Source: Azospirillum sp. TSH100 (GTDB lineage Bacteria; Pseudomonadota; Alphaproteobacteria; Azospirillales; Azospirillaceae). Taken from it: a DNA stretch of 64,000 bases. A program made the translations under genes and the position numbers. Positions 17,132 to 26,266 of this stretch are shown here, piece after piece; the first letter of the stretch is position 1; every line of letters starts with the position of its first letter. The stretch is taken from the NCBI RefSeq assembly GCF_004923295.1, contig NZ_CP039634.1:1826001-1890000 (forward strand), read 5' to 3'. A model generated the notes under the pieces. The model did not search any database. It saw only the letters and a list, made by a program, of their open reading frames with translations, and was not told the origin of the DNA.

Positions 17132-18472
17132 ATGTTCGAAAAGGTCCTGATCGCGAACCGTGGCGAGATCGCTCTGCGCATCCACCGCGCCTGCCGCGAG
17201 ATGGGGATCCAGACCGTGGCGGTGCATTCCACCGCCGACGCCGACGCCATGCACGTCCGCCTCGCCGACGAAAGCGTGTGCATCGGCCCGGCGTCTGCGC
17301 GCGACAGCTACCTCAACATTCCGGCCATCCTGTCGGCGGCGTCGATCACCAATGTCGACGCCATCCATCCCGGCATCGGCTTCCTGTCGGAAAACGCCCA
17401 GTTCGCGGAGATGGTGGAGGAGCACGGCTTCACCTTCATCGGCCCGACGCCGGATCATATCCGGATCATGGGCGACAAGGTCACCGCCAAGAAGACGGTG
17501 ATGGAACAGGGGCTGCCGGTGGTGCCCGGCTCCGACGGTCCGGTCTCGACGCTGGAAGAGGCGGAGAAGGTCGCCCACGAGACCGGCTATCCGGTGCTTA
17601 TCAAGGCGGCGGCCGGCGGCGGCGGCAAGGGCATGAAGGTCGCCCGCAACCCCGACCAGCTGAAGGAAGCCTATCAGCTGGCCCGTGGCGAGGCGCGCGC
17701 GGCCTTCGGCAACGACGAGGTCTATCTGGAGAAGTATCTCGGGCGCCCGCGGCACATCGAGATCCAGCTCCTGGGCGACACCCATGGCACCTGCGTCCAT
17801 TTCGGCGAGCGCGACTGCTCGGTCCAGCGCCGGCACCAGAAGGTGATCGAAGAGGCGCCGAGCCCGGCGCTGAACGCCGAGCAGCGCGCCTTCATCGGCG
17901 AGCTGGCGGCGAAGACGGCGGCGGCCATCGGCTATCGCGGCGTCGGCACGATGGAGTTCCTCTACGAGGACGGGCAGTTCTATTTCATTGAAATGAACAC
18001 CCGCCTGCAGGTCGAACACACCATCACCGAGATGATCACCGGCATCGATCTGGTGCGCGAGCAGATCCGCGTCGCCGCCGGTGCGCCGCTGGGCTATGGC
18101 CAGTCGGACATCCGCTTCGAAGGCCACGCCATCGAATGCCGTGTGAATGCCGAGAATCCGGAAACCTTCATCCCGTCGCCGGGCAAGATCGACGGCTATC
18201 ACGCGCCGGGCGGCCTGGGCGTGCGCGTCGATTCGGCGCTGTATGACGGTTACCGCGTGCCGCCGCATTACGACAGCCTGATCGCCAAGCTGGTCGTCCA
18301 CGGCACCACCCGCAACGAGTGCCTGATGCGACTGCGCCGTTCGATCGAAGAGTATGTGATCGGCGGCATCCAGACGACGTTGCCGTTGCATGACCGCATC
18401 ATCGCCGAGCAGGCCTTCATCGATGGTAACTACGACATCCATTGGCTGGAACAGCTGATGGCGAAGTCCTGA
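17132..18472 (+). CDS. accC: Biotin carboxylase subunit of acetyl-CoA carboxylase
   Basis: A 446-residue ATP-grasp enzyme that carboxylates BCCP-biotin using bicarbonate and ATP. It begins with the canonical MFEKVLIANRGEIALRI and shows the glycine-rich ATP loop AAGGGGKGMKV near residue 160, RDCSVQRRHQKVIEEAP, FIEMNTRLQVEHTITE with metal and bicarbonate ligands, and the C-terminal domain. A TTG six bases upstream has better spacing to GCGGGG and would add two residues. It ends the aroQ-accB-accC operon, and a strong terminator follows 60 bases later. Confidence 0.97.
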   Translation: MFEKVLIANRGEIALRIHRACREMGIQTVAVHSTADADAMHVRLADESVCIGPASARDSYLNIPAILSAASITNVDAIHPGIGFLSENAQFAEMVEEHGFTFIGPTPDHIRIMGDKVTAKKTVMEQGLPVVPGSDGPVSTLEEAEKVAHETGYPVLIKAAAGGGGKGMKVARNPDQLKEAYQLARGEARAAFGNDEVYLEKYLGRPRHIEIQLLGDTHGTCVHFGERDCSVQRRHQKVIEEAPSPALNAEQRAFIGELAAKTAAAIGYRGVGTMEFLYEDGQFYFIEMNTRLQVEHTITEMITGIDLVREQIRVAAGAPLGYGQSDIRFEGHAIECRVNAENPETFIPSPGKIDGYHAPGGLGVRVDSALYDGYRVPPHYDSLIAKLVVHGTTRNECLMRLRRSIEEYVIGGIQTTLPLHDRIIAEQAFIDGNYDIHWLEQLMAKS

Positions 18473-18531
18473 CCGTCGCCGGCTTATATTGGGCGATTGA
18501 AGATATTGCGTCAAAATGCCGCAGTGCTGAG

Positions 18532-18570
18532 GCCCCTCTCTCGAAGTTGAGAGAGGGGCTTTTCTTTTTT
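18532..18570 (+). terminator. Rho-independent terminator of the accBC operon
   Basis: GCCCCTCTCTC (18532-18542) pairs perfectly with GAGAGAGGGGC (18549-18559) around a six-base loop, followed by a run of T bases interrupted once by C. This is a strong intrinsic terminator just downstream of accC. Confidence 0.9.
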
Positions 18571-18595
18571 CGCGACTCGCTCATGCGTGTAACTG

Positions 18596-18673
18596 TTTTG
18601 CAATCGGCGATCTGGTCTTTTGCAATTTGGTAATTCTTCCTTTGAGTCGCGTTTCCGTTTGCAAACTGCAAAG
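18596..18673. promoter_or_regulatory. Array of TTTGCAA motifs, possible ScfR-type operator
   Basis: TTTTGCAA occurs at 18596-18603 and again at 18618-18625, exactly 22 bases (about two helical turns) apart. A third copy forms the perfect inverted repeat TTTGCA-AAC-TGCAAA at 18658-18672. ScfR-family XRE regulators such as Rhodobacter PccR are known to bind paired TTTGCAAA sites near acyl-CoA metabolism genes. Binding here is inference only, and no ScfR-type regulator is encoded in the window. Confidence 0.45.
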
Positions 18674-18781
18674 CCGGTCGCGGTGTGTCGGCATGGGGGG
18701 GCGCACGCCCTTTGGGGCTGTGGGCGTTGCTGTCCATAGGGGTTTCGCCGGAACGGCTGTTTCCGAAGATTTTATTGTGCA

Positions 18782-18797
18782 TGGCACGCCGCTTGCT
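18782..18797 (+). promoter_or_regulatory. Sigma-54 (RpoN) promoter, -24/-12
   Basis: TGGCACG-CCGC-TTGCT matches the sigma-54 consensus TGGCACG-N4-TTGCW at every position, with the required GG-N10-GC spacing. It points at the PAS-PilZ chemoreceptor, whose ATG is about 180 bases downstream. No enhancer site was identified, so the activator (NtrC, NifA or other) is unknown. Confidence 0.7.
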
Positions 18798-18978
18798 GAC
18801 TTGATCTGCATCAGTGCGGAGGGCGCCTACTCAGAGTAGATGAAACCCAATTTCGCTATCCGTGCCGAACCATCGCTTTTCCCGGCGGTGTGCTGTCCCC
18901 CGGTCCGCCTTCCGGTCGCGCCCCGTCGCGCCGCCGGTCGTGATCCGAATGTGCCCATTGTCTGACGAGGCCCCGTCC

Positions 18979-21462
18979 ATGCGACTGAACGAACCGATCA
19001 CCGACCGCGAAATCGTGATGGAAGACGGCGTCCTGCTGGTGTCGCGCACCGACACGGGCGGGCGCATCACCTTCGTCAACAAGGCCTTCGTCGACATCAG
19101 CGGCTATGCCGAAGCCGAGCTGATCGGGGCGCCGCACAATCTGATCCGCCACCCCCACATGCCGGAGGAGGCCTTCGCCGATCTGTGGGCGACGATCAAG
19201 GATGGCCGGCCGTGGGAAGGGCTGGTGAAGAACCGCACCAAGTCGGGCGATTTCTACTGGGTCCGCGCCAACGTCACGCCGGTGATCGAGGACGGCGCGG
19301 TGACGGGCTTCATCTCCATCCGGACCAAGCCGTCGCGTGAGCAGGTGGCCGCGACGGAACGGCTCTATACCGACATCCGCAACGGCCGGGCGCGCCATCT
19401 GGCGGTGCGCGAGGGGCAGGCGGTCGGGCTCAGCGCCGGGGCGGCCTTCCGGCGCTGGCTCGCCACCGTGACCGGGCGGCTGACCATGATCTTCGCCTTC
19501 ATGATCCTGTCTATGCTGGTGGTCGGCGGGGTTACGCTGCGCGGCATGTCCGACAGCAACGCCTCGCTGAAGACGGTGTACGAGGACCGGACGGTGCCGG
19601 CGGTTCAGATCGGCGAGATTCTGGACCATATGCGCGACAATGTGCAGACCTTGCAGCGCCTGATCATCGACACCCGCGATGGCACCGATCCCAAGGCGAT
19701 GGCGCAGCGTGAGGAACGGATCACCAAGAACGATACGGTCATCGACCGGCTGTGGGCGGACTATCTCACCACCTATCTGACGCCGGAGGAGAAGACGCTG
19801 GCGGAGCGCTTCGCCAAGCAGCGCGCGGCTTTCCTTAACGAAGGCCTGAAGCCGGCGGTGGAACTGGCGCGGCAGGGCGATTCGCTGCGCCTGGAAGTTC
19901 TTGTCCGCGACCGGATCGATCCATTGTTCCAGGCGGCCTTCCAGACCAACAAGGATCTGCTGCAACTGCAGCTGACCGTCGCCAAGGCCGAGTATGAGGG
20001 GGCGCTGGAGGACTTCCAGTGGCATCTGGTGTTCGCCGTGGCCGCCGGTCTCGCCGTCCTGCTGGCGGCGGTGTTCTGCGGGCTGCTGCTGCTGCGCACC
20101 GTGCGCCGGCCGCTGGCTGCCTTCTCGGCCGATTTCGACGCCATCGCCCGCAACGACCAGACCCACATCATCGACCTGCCGGCGGCGGCCGAGTTCCATC
20201 CGATCGCCGGCCAACTGCGCGGGCTGAAAGCCCGGCTCTGCTACGCCGTGCAGGAGCGTGTCGAGCGTGCCCGTCAGGCTGACGAGGAGCGCCGCCGTGC
20301 CCTGGAAACCATGGCCTCGACCGTGGAGCGCGAGGCCGGGCGCGCGGTGGAGGAGGTGGCCCAGCGTACCGGCGCAATGGCCGATGATGCCGAAGGCATG
20401 TCCGGCTCGGCCGAGCGGGTCAGCATCAATGCCCAGACCGTGGCCTCGGCTGCGGGGCAGGCGCTGGCCAACGCCCAGACCGTGGCCGCCGCCAGCGAGG
20501 AACTGGCCGCCTCGATCCGCGAGATCTCCTCGCAGGTCGCCCATTCCAGCGCAGTGACCCGCCGCGCGGTGGAGAGCGGCCATCACACCCAGGCCACCAT
20601 CCGTTCGCTGTCGGAAACGGTGGCGAAGGTTGGCGAGGTGGTGAACCTGATCCAGTCGATCGCCGGCCAGACCAACCTGCTGGCGTTGAACGCGACCATC
20701 GAGGCGGCGCGGGCGGGCGAGGCCGGCAAGGGCTTCGCCGTGGTGGCGCAGGAGGTCAAGAACCTCGCCAACCAGACCGCGTCCTCGACCGAGGAGATCA
20801 CCCGCCAGATCACCGCCATCCAGGCGGTGACCGACGAGGCGGTGCAGGCCGTCAAGGAGATCGGCGAAACCATTGCCGAGATCGATCACATCGCCGGTTC
20901 CATCGCCGCAGCGATGGAGGAGCAGGCGGCCGCCACCCAGGAGATCAGCCGCAACGTGGTCGAGACCTCCACTGCTGCGCAGGAGGTGTCGCATCGCATT
21001 GCCGCCGTGTCGGAGGAAGCCGACCGCACCGGGGCGCAGGCCACCCAGGTCAAGAACGGCTCCGGGGACGTCGCGCGCTCGATCGAGAGCCTGCGCAAGG
21101 TGCTGGTCCGCATCGTCCGCACCTCCACCGGCGATGCCGACCGGCGGCGCAAGCCGCGCTTCCAGGTGGAAGAGACGGGAACCCTGCTGATCGGCGGCGA
21201 CCGGTTGGCGGTGACCGTGCGCAACCTGTCGATGGGCGGCGCCATGATCGATCCGGTGACCGCGACCGACGGCCGTTCGCTGGCGGGGGCCACCGGTCAT
21301 CTGCGGCTCGACCGCTATGGAACGGAAGCGATGGTCGCGGTGAAGGCGGTGGAACATAACCGCATCCATCTGGCCTTCGACGCCGAGACGATGGCGGGCG
21401 ACTTCGCGCGGGCGGTGGAAATCGCCACCAAGGACCGGCCGCCGGTCGACATGGCGGCCTGA
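18979..21462 (+). CDS. PAS-containing methyl-accepting chemotaxis protein with C-terminal PilZ domain
   Basis: An 827-residue inner-membrane chemoreceptor. An Aer-type PAS domain (about 10-120; [32 protein letters not shown]) sits at the cytoplasmic N-terminus. TM1 is near 168-188, a four-helix-bundle-like periplasmic sensor lies at about 190-345, and TM2 is near 348-372. A HAMP-like linker leads to the MCP signalling domain, whose hairpin tip includes [21 protein letters not shown] PilZ domain (about 725-815) follows with RRKPR and NLSMGG, both consensus c-di-GMP motifs. Azospirillum Tlp1 is a known MCP-PilZ receptor. It probably senses redox or energy state through PAS and adjusts its output to c-di-GMP (inference). 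The first Met of the conserved region was chosen as start. Confidence 0.92.
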   Translation: MRLNEPITDREIVMEDGVLLVSRTDTGGRITFVNKAFVDISGYAEAELIGAPHNLIRHPHMPEEAFADLWATIKDGRPWEGLVKNRTKSGDFYWVRANVTPVIEDGAVTGFISIRTKPSREQVAATERLYTDIRNGRARHLAVREGQAVGLSAGAAFRRWLATVTGRLTMIFAFMILSMLVVGGVTLRGMSDSNASLKTVYEDRTVPAVQIGEILDHMRDNVQTLQRLIIDTRDGTDPKAMAQREERITKNDTVIDRLWADYLTTYLTPEEKTLAERFAKQRAAFLNEGLKPAVELARQGDSLRLEVLVRDRIDPLFQAAFQTNKDLLQLQLTVAKAEYEGALEDFQWHLVFAVAAGLAVLLAAVFCGLLLLRTVRRPLAAFSADFDAIARNDQTHIIDLPAAAEFHPIAGQLRGLKARLCYAVQERVERARQADEERRRALETMASTVEREAGRAVEEVAQRTGAMADDAEGMSGSAERVSINAQTVASAAGQALANAQTVAAASEELAASIREISSQVAHSSAVTRRAVESGHHTQATIRSLSETVAKVGEVVNLIQSIAGQTNLLALNATIEAARAGEAGKGFAVVAQEVKNLANQTASSTEEITRQITAIQAVTDEAVQAVKEIGETIAEIDHIAGSIAAAMEEQAAATQEISRNVVETSTAAQEVSHRIAAVSEEADRTGAQATQVKNGSGDVARSIESLRKVLVRIVRTSTGDADRRRKPRFQVEETGTLLIGGDRLAVTVRNLSMGGAMIDPVTATDGRSLAGATGHLRLDRYGTEAMVAVKAVEHNRIHLAFDAETMAGDFARAVEIATKDRPPVDMAA

Positions 21463-21493
21463 CCTGCGGACGGATGAACGGACCGGCAGGGCG

Positions 21494-21510
21494 ATTCGGT
21501 TAAACCGAAT
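21494..21510. promoter_or_regulatory. 17-base perfect palindrome upstream of the sensor kinase operon
   Basis: ATTCGGTT-A-AACCGAAT is a perfect 8+1+8 inverted repeat, 31 bases after the chemoreceptor stop and before the kinase gene. It has no T-run and is not GC-rich enough for a terminator, so an operator bound by a dimeric regulator is more likely. Confidence 0.45.
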
Positions 21511-21672
21511 GTCGGGCGTCGTCTCCATCACAAGGGTTGAGAAGTGATCCCCTGTGACAATTTCTCTGGGGGATTCACTGCCGGCTGTTGGAGTATGGTT
21601 GCGGTCATCACCAGTGATGCACGCATGTTCATGCATCCCGTCCCCGCATGGAAACGAGGTCGGACCGCGGTC

Positions 21673-24174
21673 ATGGTCAACAGCACAACCTTGTCTTCCC
21701 AACCGGGGTGTTGCGAGCTGGAGCATCCCCGTCCCGGGATCGGGTCTGCGGGAACCGCTGCGGAAGCCGTGCGAATGCCCCGGACCCGCCTGCGCTGGCG
21801 CCGCGGGCGGACGGGTACGGCGGTTCCACGGCTGCATCTGGCGACCGATGCCGCCGGCGATGGGCTGTGGGACTGGGACATGGCGACCGGCGCGGTGTGG
21901 TACAGCCCTGGCTGGCAGACGATGCTGGGCTTCACGCCGGGGGAGGTTCCGCCGACGGTGGAGTTCTGGCGGTCTCGCGTCCATCCCGAAGATCTCCCCA
22001 TGGTCGAGGCCGCTCTGGCGGCTCATCTGGCGGGGGACCGGTGCTATTATGAATGCGAGCATCGCGTCCGCGCCAAATCAGGCGACTGGTTGTGGATCCT
22101 CGACCGCGGTCGGGTGGTGGCCTGGGACGCGGAGCGCCGGCCCCGCCGCATGATCGGCACCCATGTCAACGTCACCGCCCGCAAGCGGATGGAGGACGAA
22201 CTGGCGGAAAGCCGGCTGCAGCTGGATGCCATCCTCGACAACGCGCCGATGGGCGTGCTGCTGGTCGATCGCGACCGGGTGATCCGCCGCGTCAACAAGG
22301 CGGTCGCCGCCACTTTCCAGCACCGGCTGGAGGACATCATCGGATGCAGCGCCCGCGTCATCTATGGTGACGACCGCGTGTTCGATGAGGTCGGCCGGCG
22401 TGCCTATCCCCAGATGCAGGCCGGCGGCCAGTTCGACGAGGAGGTGGTTATGCGCCGGGCCGACGGCGCCGACATCCGCTGCCGTCTGATCGGCCGCTCG
22501 GTGAAGGTTGATGATCCGGAGCGCGGCTATGTCTGGGTGGTGGAGGACATCACCGTCCGCTGGCGCGCCGAACAGGCGCTGAACGACCGCGCCGGCTTCC
22601 AGCGCGTGCTGCTGGACACCGTGCCGGTGCCCATCTTCGTCCAGGACGTGATGGGCCATTACGTCGATGCCAACAGCGCCTTTGAACGCTGGATGGGCAT
22701 CGACCGCCAGGCGCTGTTCGGCCGCACCGTCTTCGACCTCGCCCCGCCGGACATCGCCGAGGCGGACGAGGTGGTGGACAGGGCCCTGCTGGCCGACCAG
22801 ACGCCGCAAAGCTACGAGACGCGGCTGCGCTGTGCCGATGGGACGCTGCGCGATGTGCTGTTTTCCAAAGCCGTCTATTGCCGCACCGGCGGCAAGCCGG
22901 CCGGCATCGTCGGCGCGCTGATGGATATCAGCGAGCGCAAGCAGGCCGAACAGGCCCTGCGCGAACGCCAGCAGCTGTTCGAGCAGATCTTCGTCGCCAG
23001 CTGTGCGGTGAAGCTGCTGATCGACCCGATCGACGGGCGGATCGTCGACGCCAACCCGGCGGCGGCGGAATTCTACGGCTATCCGCTCGACCGGCTGCGC
23101 AGCCTGCACATCCAGGACATCAACGCCGCCCCGCCCACCGACGTGCGGCGGGAGCTGCACCAGGCGAGCCGTGCCGAACGCCGGCAGTTCCAGTTCCGCC
23201 ACCGGCTGGCGTCGGGCGAGGTGCGCGACGTCGAGGTCTATATCAGCAACATCGTCGTCCATGGCCGCACCATGCTGATGTCGCTGATCCACGACATCAC
23301 CGAACGTTGCCGCGCGGCCGACGCGCTGGGTCGCAAGACGCGCGAGCTGGAGAGGTCGAACGCTGAGTTGGAGGCTTTCGCCTATGTCGCCTCCCACGAC
23401 CTGCGTCAGCCCTTGCGCGTCATAACCAGCTACCTGACCCTGCTGGAACGGGGCCTGGGCAAGTCGCTGGGCGAGGAGGAGCGGGAGTGCATCGACTTCG
23501 CCCGCGACGGCGCCCAGCGCATGGACCGGCTGATCGTCGACCTGCTGGACTATTCGCGGGTCGGGCGCAAGGCCAGGCCCTTCCGGCCGGTGCCGCTGGA
23601 CGAGCCGTTGCAACTCGCCCTGCTGAATCTGGAGGTGGCGGTGCAGGATGCGGGGGCGGCGGTCAGCGTCGAGATTCCGGACGGCGGCAGGCCCGCGATG
23701 GTGGCCGGCGATGACAACGAGCTGATGCGTCTGTTCCAGAATCTGATCGGCAATGCGGTGAAGTACCGGGCATCTGGGCGGCCGCCGGTGGTGCGCGTGA
23801 CCCTCGCGCCCGATCGGCTGGGTTCGGCAGACCGGCCGTGCGGAACTCCGGCCTGGCGCATCGACATCCGCGACAACGGCATCGGCATCGCGCCGGAAGA
23901 CCGCGAGCGCGTCTTCGGCATCTTCCAGCGGCTGCACCGCCGCGACGAGTATGAGGGAACCGGCGTCGGTCTGGCCGTCTGCAAGAAGATCGTCGACCAT
24001 CACGGCGGCCGGCTGTGGGTCGATGATGCGCCCGGCGACGATCTCCGCGACGCGGACGGGCGCCCCTGCGGCAGCCTGTTCCGCCTGATCCTGCCGGCGT
24101 TGCCGGCGCCCGATCAGGGTGTGGCGGAGCAGGCTGTCCCGGAGCGAGCCGGGGAGGCTGGGGTCCGGCCATGA
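21673..24174 (+). CDS. Sensor histidine kinase with four PAS domains
   Basis: An 833-residue, apparently soluble kinase. Four PAS-type domains follow one another at about 56-172, 178-296, 306-425 and 431-550. The first has the PAS_3 pattern (GDGLWDWDMATGAVWYSP, then a PAC ending MIGTHVNVTARKR). HisKA follows with phospho-acceptor His575 in SHDLRQP, of the phytochrome-like class, and a HATPase domain with NLIGNAVKYR, DNGIGI and GTGVGLAVCKK. No membrane segment is visible. The start is uncertain: GTG 21544 and ATGs at 21598, 21625 and 21775 are in frame, but codon use before about 21660 looks non-coding. The stop overlaps the next kinase gene by ATGA, indicating translational coupling. Confidence 0.9.
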   Translation: MVNSTTLSSQPGCCELEHPRPGIGSAGTAAEAVRMPRTRLRWRRGRTGTAVPRLHLATDAAGDGLWDWDMATGAVWYSPGWQTMLGFTPGEVPPTVEFWRSRVHPEDLPMVEAALAAHLAGDRCYYECEHRVRAKSGDWLWILDRGRVVAWDAERRPRRMIGTHVNVTARKRMEDELAESRLQLDAILDNAPMGVLLVDRDRVIRRVNKAVAATFQHRLEDIIGCSARVIYGDDRVFDEVGRRAYPQMQAGGQFDEEVVMRRADGADIRCRLIGRSVKVDDPERGYVWVVEDITVRWRAEQALNDRAGFQRVLLDTVPVPIFVQDVMGHYVDANSAFERWMGIDRQALFGRTVFDLAPPDIAEADEVVDRALLADQTPQSYETRLRCADGTLRDVLFSKAVYCRTGGKPAGIVGALMDISERKQAEQALRERQQLFEQIFVASCAVKLLIDPIDGRIVDANPAAAEFYGYPLDRLRSLHIQDINAAPPTDVRRELHQASRAERRQFQFRHRLASGEVRDVEVYISNIVVHGRTMLMSLIHDITERCRAADALGRKTRELERSNAELEAFAYVASHDLRQPLRVITSYLTLLERGLGKSLGEEERECIDFARDGAQRMDRLIVDLLDYSRVGRKARPFRPVPLDEPLQLALLNLEVAVQDAGAAVSVEIPDGGRPAMVAGDDNELMRLFQNLIGNAVKYRASGRPPVVRVTLAPDRLGSADRPCGTPAWRIDIRDNGIGIAPEDRERVFGIFQRLHRRDEYEGTGVGLAVCKKIVDHHGGRLWVDDAPGDDLRDADGRPCGSLFRLILPALPAPDQGVAEQAVPERAGEAGVRP

Positions 24175-25817
24175 CGGCGCAGCCCTTGACCGCGCCGCGC
24201 CGGCCGGTGTCGGCGGTCCTGCGCCGCCTGCTGTCCGGCGGACTGCGAATCTGGCGGCCGGCCGCGGTCCAGCTGGCGGTGACGCTGGTGCTGGCGCTGG
24301 GTTATCTCTGGATGAGCGACGTCTATGCCCGCGTCCTGGTGGCCGAACACCGTGCCAATGCCGCGCTGACCGCCTCGTCGCTCGCCAGCACCCTGTCGAG
24401 CGCGCTGAACGAGCGGCTCGCCCTGATCCGCGGACTGACCGCCTTCGTCGAGGTCGCATCCGGCACCGGCAACCTCACCGACCAGTTTCCGCGCTACGCG
24501 GAGGCGTTGCGGCGGTCGGTGGTGGGGGTGCGCAACATTTCCGCAGCACCCGATTTCGTCGTCCGCATCGTCTACCCGGTGGAAGGCAACGAGAAGGTTC
24601 TGGGCAACGACCTGCTGCGGGATTCCCGGCCCGGCTTTGCCGATACGGTGCAGCGCGCCATCGTCAGCCGCGACGTGACCTTCCATGGCCCGGTCACCCT
24701 GTTGCAGGGCGGGCAGGGGCTGATCGCCCGCCAGATCGTCTTCGGGCCGGGCAAGCCTTGGGGCGCGGTCGGGCTGGTGTTCGACGTCGGCGCCATCCTG
24801 AACGAGGTGCGGTTCGACCGCGTGCCGGCGTATCTTGGCTTCGCCGTGGTGACCGACACCGGGCAGCAGGTGGCCGGCGATGCCCTGGCCCTGACGGGCG
24901 ACCCGTTCGTCGAGCGGATCGCCCTGCCCGACGGCCATTGGCATCTGGCGCTCGCTCCGCGCACCAGCTGGGACGCGCTTGCCCACGACGACCCGACCTT
25001 CCGTGGCTTCCAGATCGCCTTTCTGCTGCTGTCGCTGCTGATCGAGGCGGTGACCTTCATGGTGATCGGCCGCCGCCACATGCTGGAACGGCAGGTCGAC
25101 CTGCGCACCGCCGAGCTTGGCCGGGCCAAGAACGAGCTGGAGCAGTTCGCCTATGCCACCGCCCATGATCTGCAGGAACCGCTGCGTGCCATCGCCAGCT
25201 ATGCCCAACTGCTGGAACGGCAGCAGAAGGGCAAGCTGGACGAGGAAAGCGAGGGCTTCATCCGCGAGATCGTCGACGGCGCCGGGAGGTTGAAAATGCT
25301 GCTGCGGGACGTCCAGCTGTTTCTGGCGGAGGATCGGGTGCCGCTCAGCTGCGGCGTGATCCCGGCCGGCGATCCGCTGAAGGAGGCGCTGTCCGCGCTG
25401 AGGCGGCGCATCGCCGATGTCGGCGCCACCGTGACGGTGACGGAACTGCCGTCGGTGCAGGCGGACGAACGGCGGCTGCGCGAGATCTTCGTCGTGCTGA
25501 TCGCCAACGCGGTCGAATACCGCCATCCCTACCGTGCGGCGGAGGTGCAGGTGTCCCATCGGCGGGTCGACGGCTATGACGTGATCGACGTGCGCGACAA
25601 CGGCATAGGCATCGAACCGCGCTATCGCGACCAGATTTTCGAGGTGTTCCGGCGCCTGCATTCGCGCGACGAACATCCCGGTACCGGCATGGGGCTGGCC
25701 ATCGCCCGCAAGATGGTGGAGCGGCTGGGCGGCCGGATCACCGTCGTCTCCAGCCCGGGCGTCGGCAGCACCTTTTCCATCCATCTGCCCCATCCCGTCT
25801 TCCGAGGATTCCCCTGA
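24171..25817 (+). CDS. CHASE-domain membrane sensor histidine kinase
   Basis: A 548-residue kinase. TM1 (about 31-47, [16 protein letters not shown]) and TM2 (about 282-300, [19 protein letters not shown]) bracket a periplasmic CHASE-type sensor (about 50-280; [19 protein letters not shown], then IVYPVEGNE). HisKA has phospho-acceptor His332 in [12 protein letters not shown], and the HATPase shows [17 protein letters not shown] and [16 protein letters not shown] domains bind small extracellular molecules; the ligand here is unknown. It overlaps the upstream PAS kinase by four bases, and its TGA overlaps the ATG of the following response regulator, so the two kinases and regulator should be made together. 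Confidence 0.92.
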   Translation: MTAQPLTAPRRPVSAVLRRLLSGGLRIWRPAAVQLAVTLVLALGYLWMSDVYARVLVAEHRANAALTASSLASTLSSALNERLALIRGLTAFVEVASGTGNLTDQFPRYAEALRRSVVGVRNISAAPDFVVRIVYPVEGNEKVLGNDLLRDSRPGFADTVQRAIVSRDVTFHGPVTLLQGGQGLIARQIVFGPGKPWGAVGLVFDVGAILNEVRFDRVPAYLGFAVVTDTGQQVAGDALALTGDPFVERIALPDGHWHLALAPRTSWDALAHDDPTFRGFQIAFLLLSLLIEAVTFMVIGRRHMLERQVDLRTAELGRAKNELEQFAYATAHDLQEPLRAIASYAQLLERQQKGKLDEESEGFIREIVDGAGRLKMLLRDVQLFLAEDRVPLSCGVIPAGDPLKEALSALRRRIADVGATVTVTELPSVQADERRLREIFVVLIANAVEYRHPYRAAEVQVSHRRVDGYDVIDVRDNGIGIEPRYRDQIFEVFRRLHSRDEHPGTGMGLAIARKMVERLGGRITVVSSPGVGSTFSIHLPHPVFRGFP

Positions 25818-26254
25818 TGCAGGACCCGACGGCCCCCTTCGAGATCCTGCTGGTCGAGGATGATCCGGCCGACGCCGGCCTTGCCAAGCGCGCCCTGCGC
25901 GACGGGCGCATCCTGTGCAATGTCGGCCATGTCCGCGATGGGGTGGAGGCGATGGCCTATCTGCGCCGCCAGGGGCCTTTCGCCGAGGCCGTCCGTCCGG
26001 ACCTGATCCTGCTGGACCTCAACATGCCGCGGATGGACGGCCGCGAGGTGTTGCAGGAACTGAAGGCGGACGAGGAGTTGAAGACCATTCCGGTGGTGAT
26101 CCTCACCACCTCCGACGTCGACCGCGACGTGAACGCCAGCTATCTGCTGGGCGCCAACAGCTTCATCACCAAGCCGATGGACATGGACGCCTTCTTCGAC
26201 GCGGTGAAGGGCATCGAGGAATACTGGTTCCGTGTCGTCCGGCTGCCGCGGTGA
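25817..26254 (+). CDS. Single-domain response regulator, Rcp1-like
   Basis: A 145-residue stand-alone receiver. It has an acidic pocket in [17 protein letters not shown], phospho-acceptor Asp67 in [13 protein letters not shown], and the switch/Lys region [20 protein letters not shown] and FITKPMD. The long alpha-1/beta-2 pattern and C-terminal extension resemble Rcp1-type regulators that accept phosphate from phytochrome-like kinases, matching the kinase class of the two upstream genes. It has no output domain, so it probably acts by protein interaction or as a phosphate shuttle. It starts within the stop codon of the CHASE kinase. Confidence 0.93.
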   Translation: MQDPTAPFEILLVEDDPADAGLAKRALRDGRILCNVGHVRDGVEAMAYLRRQGPFAEAVRPDLILLDLNMPRMDGREVLQELKADEELKTIPVVILTTSDVDRDVNASYLLGANSFITKPMDMDAFFDAVKGIEEYWFRVVRLPR

Positions 26255-26266
26255 GGGAGGTCCGCC

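Larger units (their letters stand above)
18473..18978. other. Regulatory intergenic region before the PAS-PilZ chemoreceptor
   Basis: A 506-base gap holding, in order, the accC terminator (18532-18570), three TTTGCAA-type motifs (18596-18673), and a consensus sigma-54 promoter (18782-18797) whose start site would leave a leader of about 170 bases before the chemoreceptor ATG. No gene is seen. No NifA-type TGT-N10-ACA site was found by eye. Confidence 0.6.

Noticed and set aside
18856..22062. Long minus-strand open frame opposite the chemoreceptor and kinase
   Set aside because: It is antisense to clear MCP and PAS/kinase motifs and has the amino-acid composition of a shadow frame.
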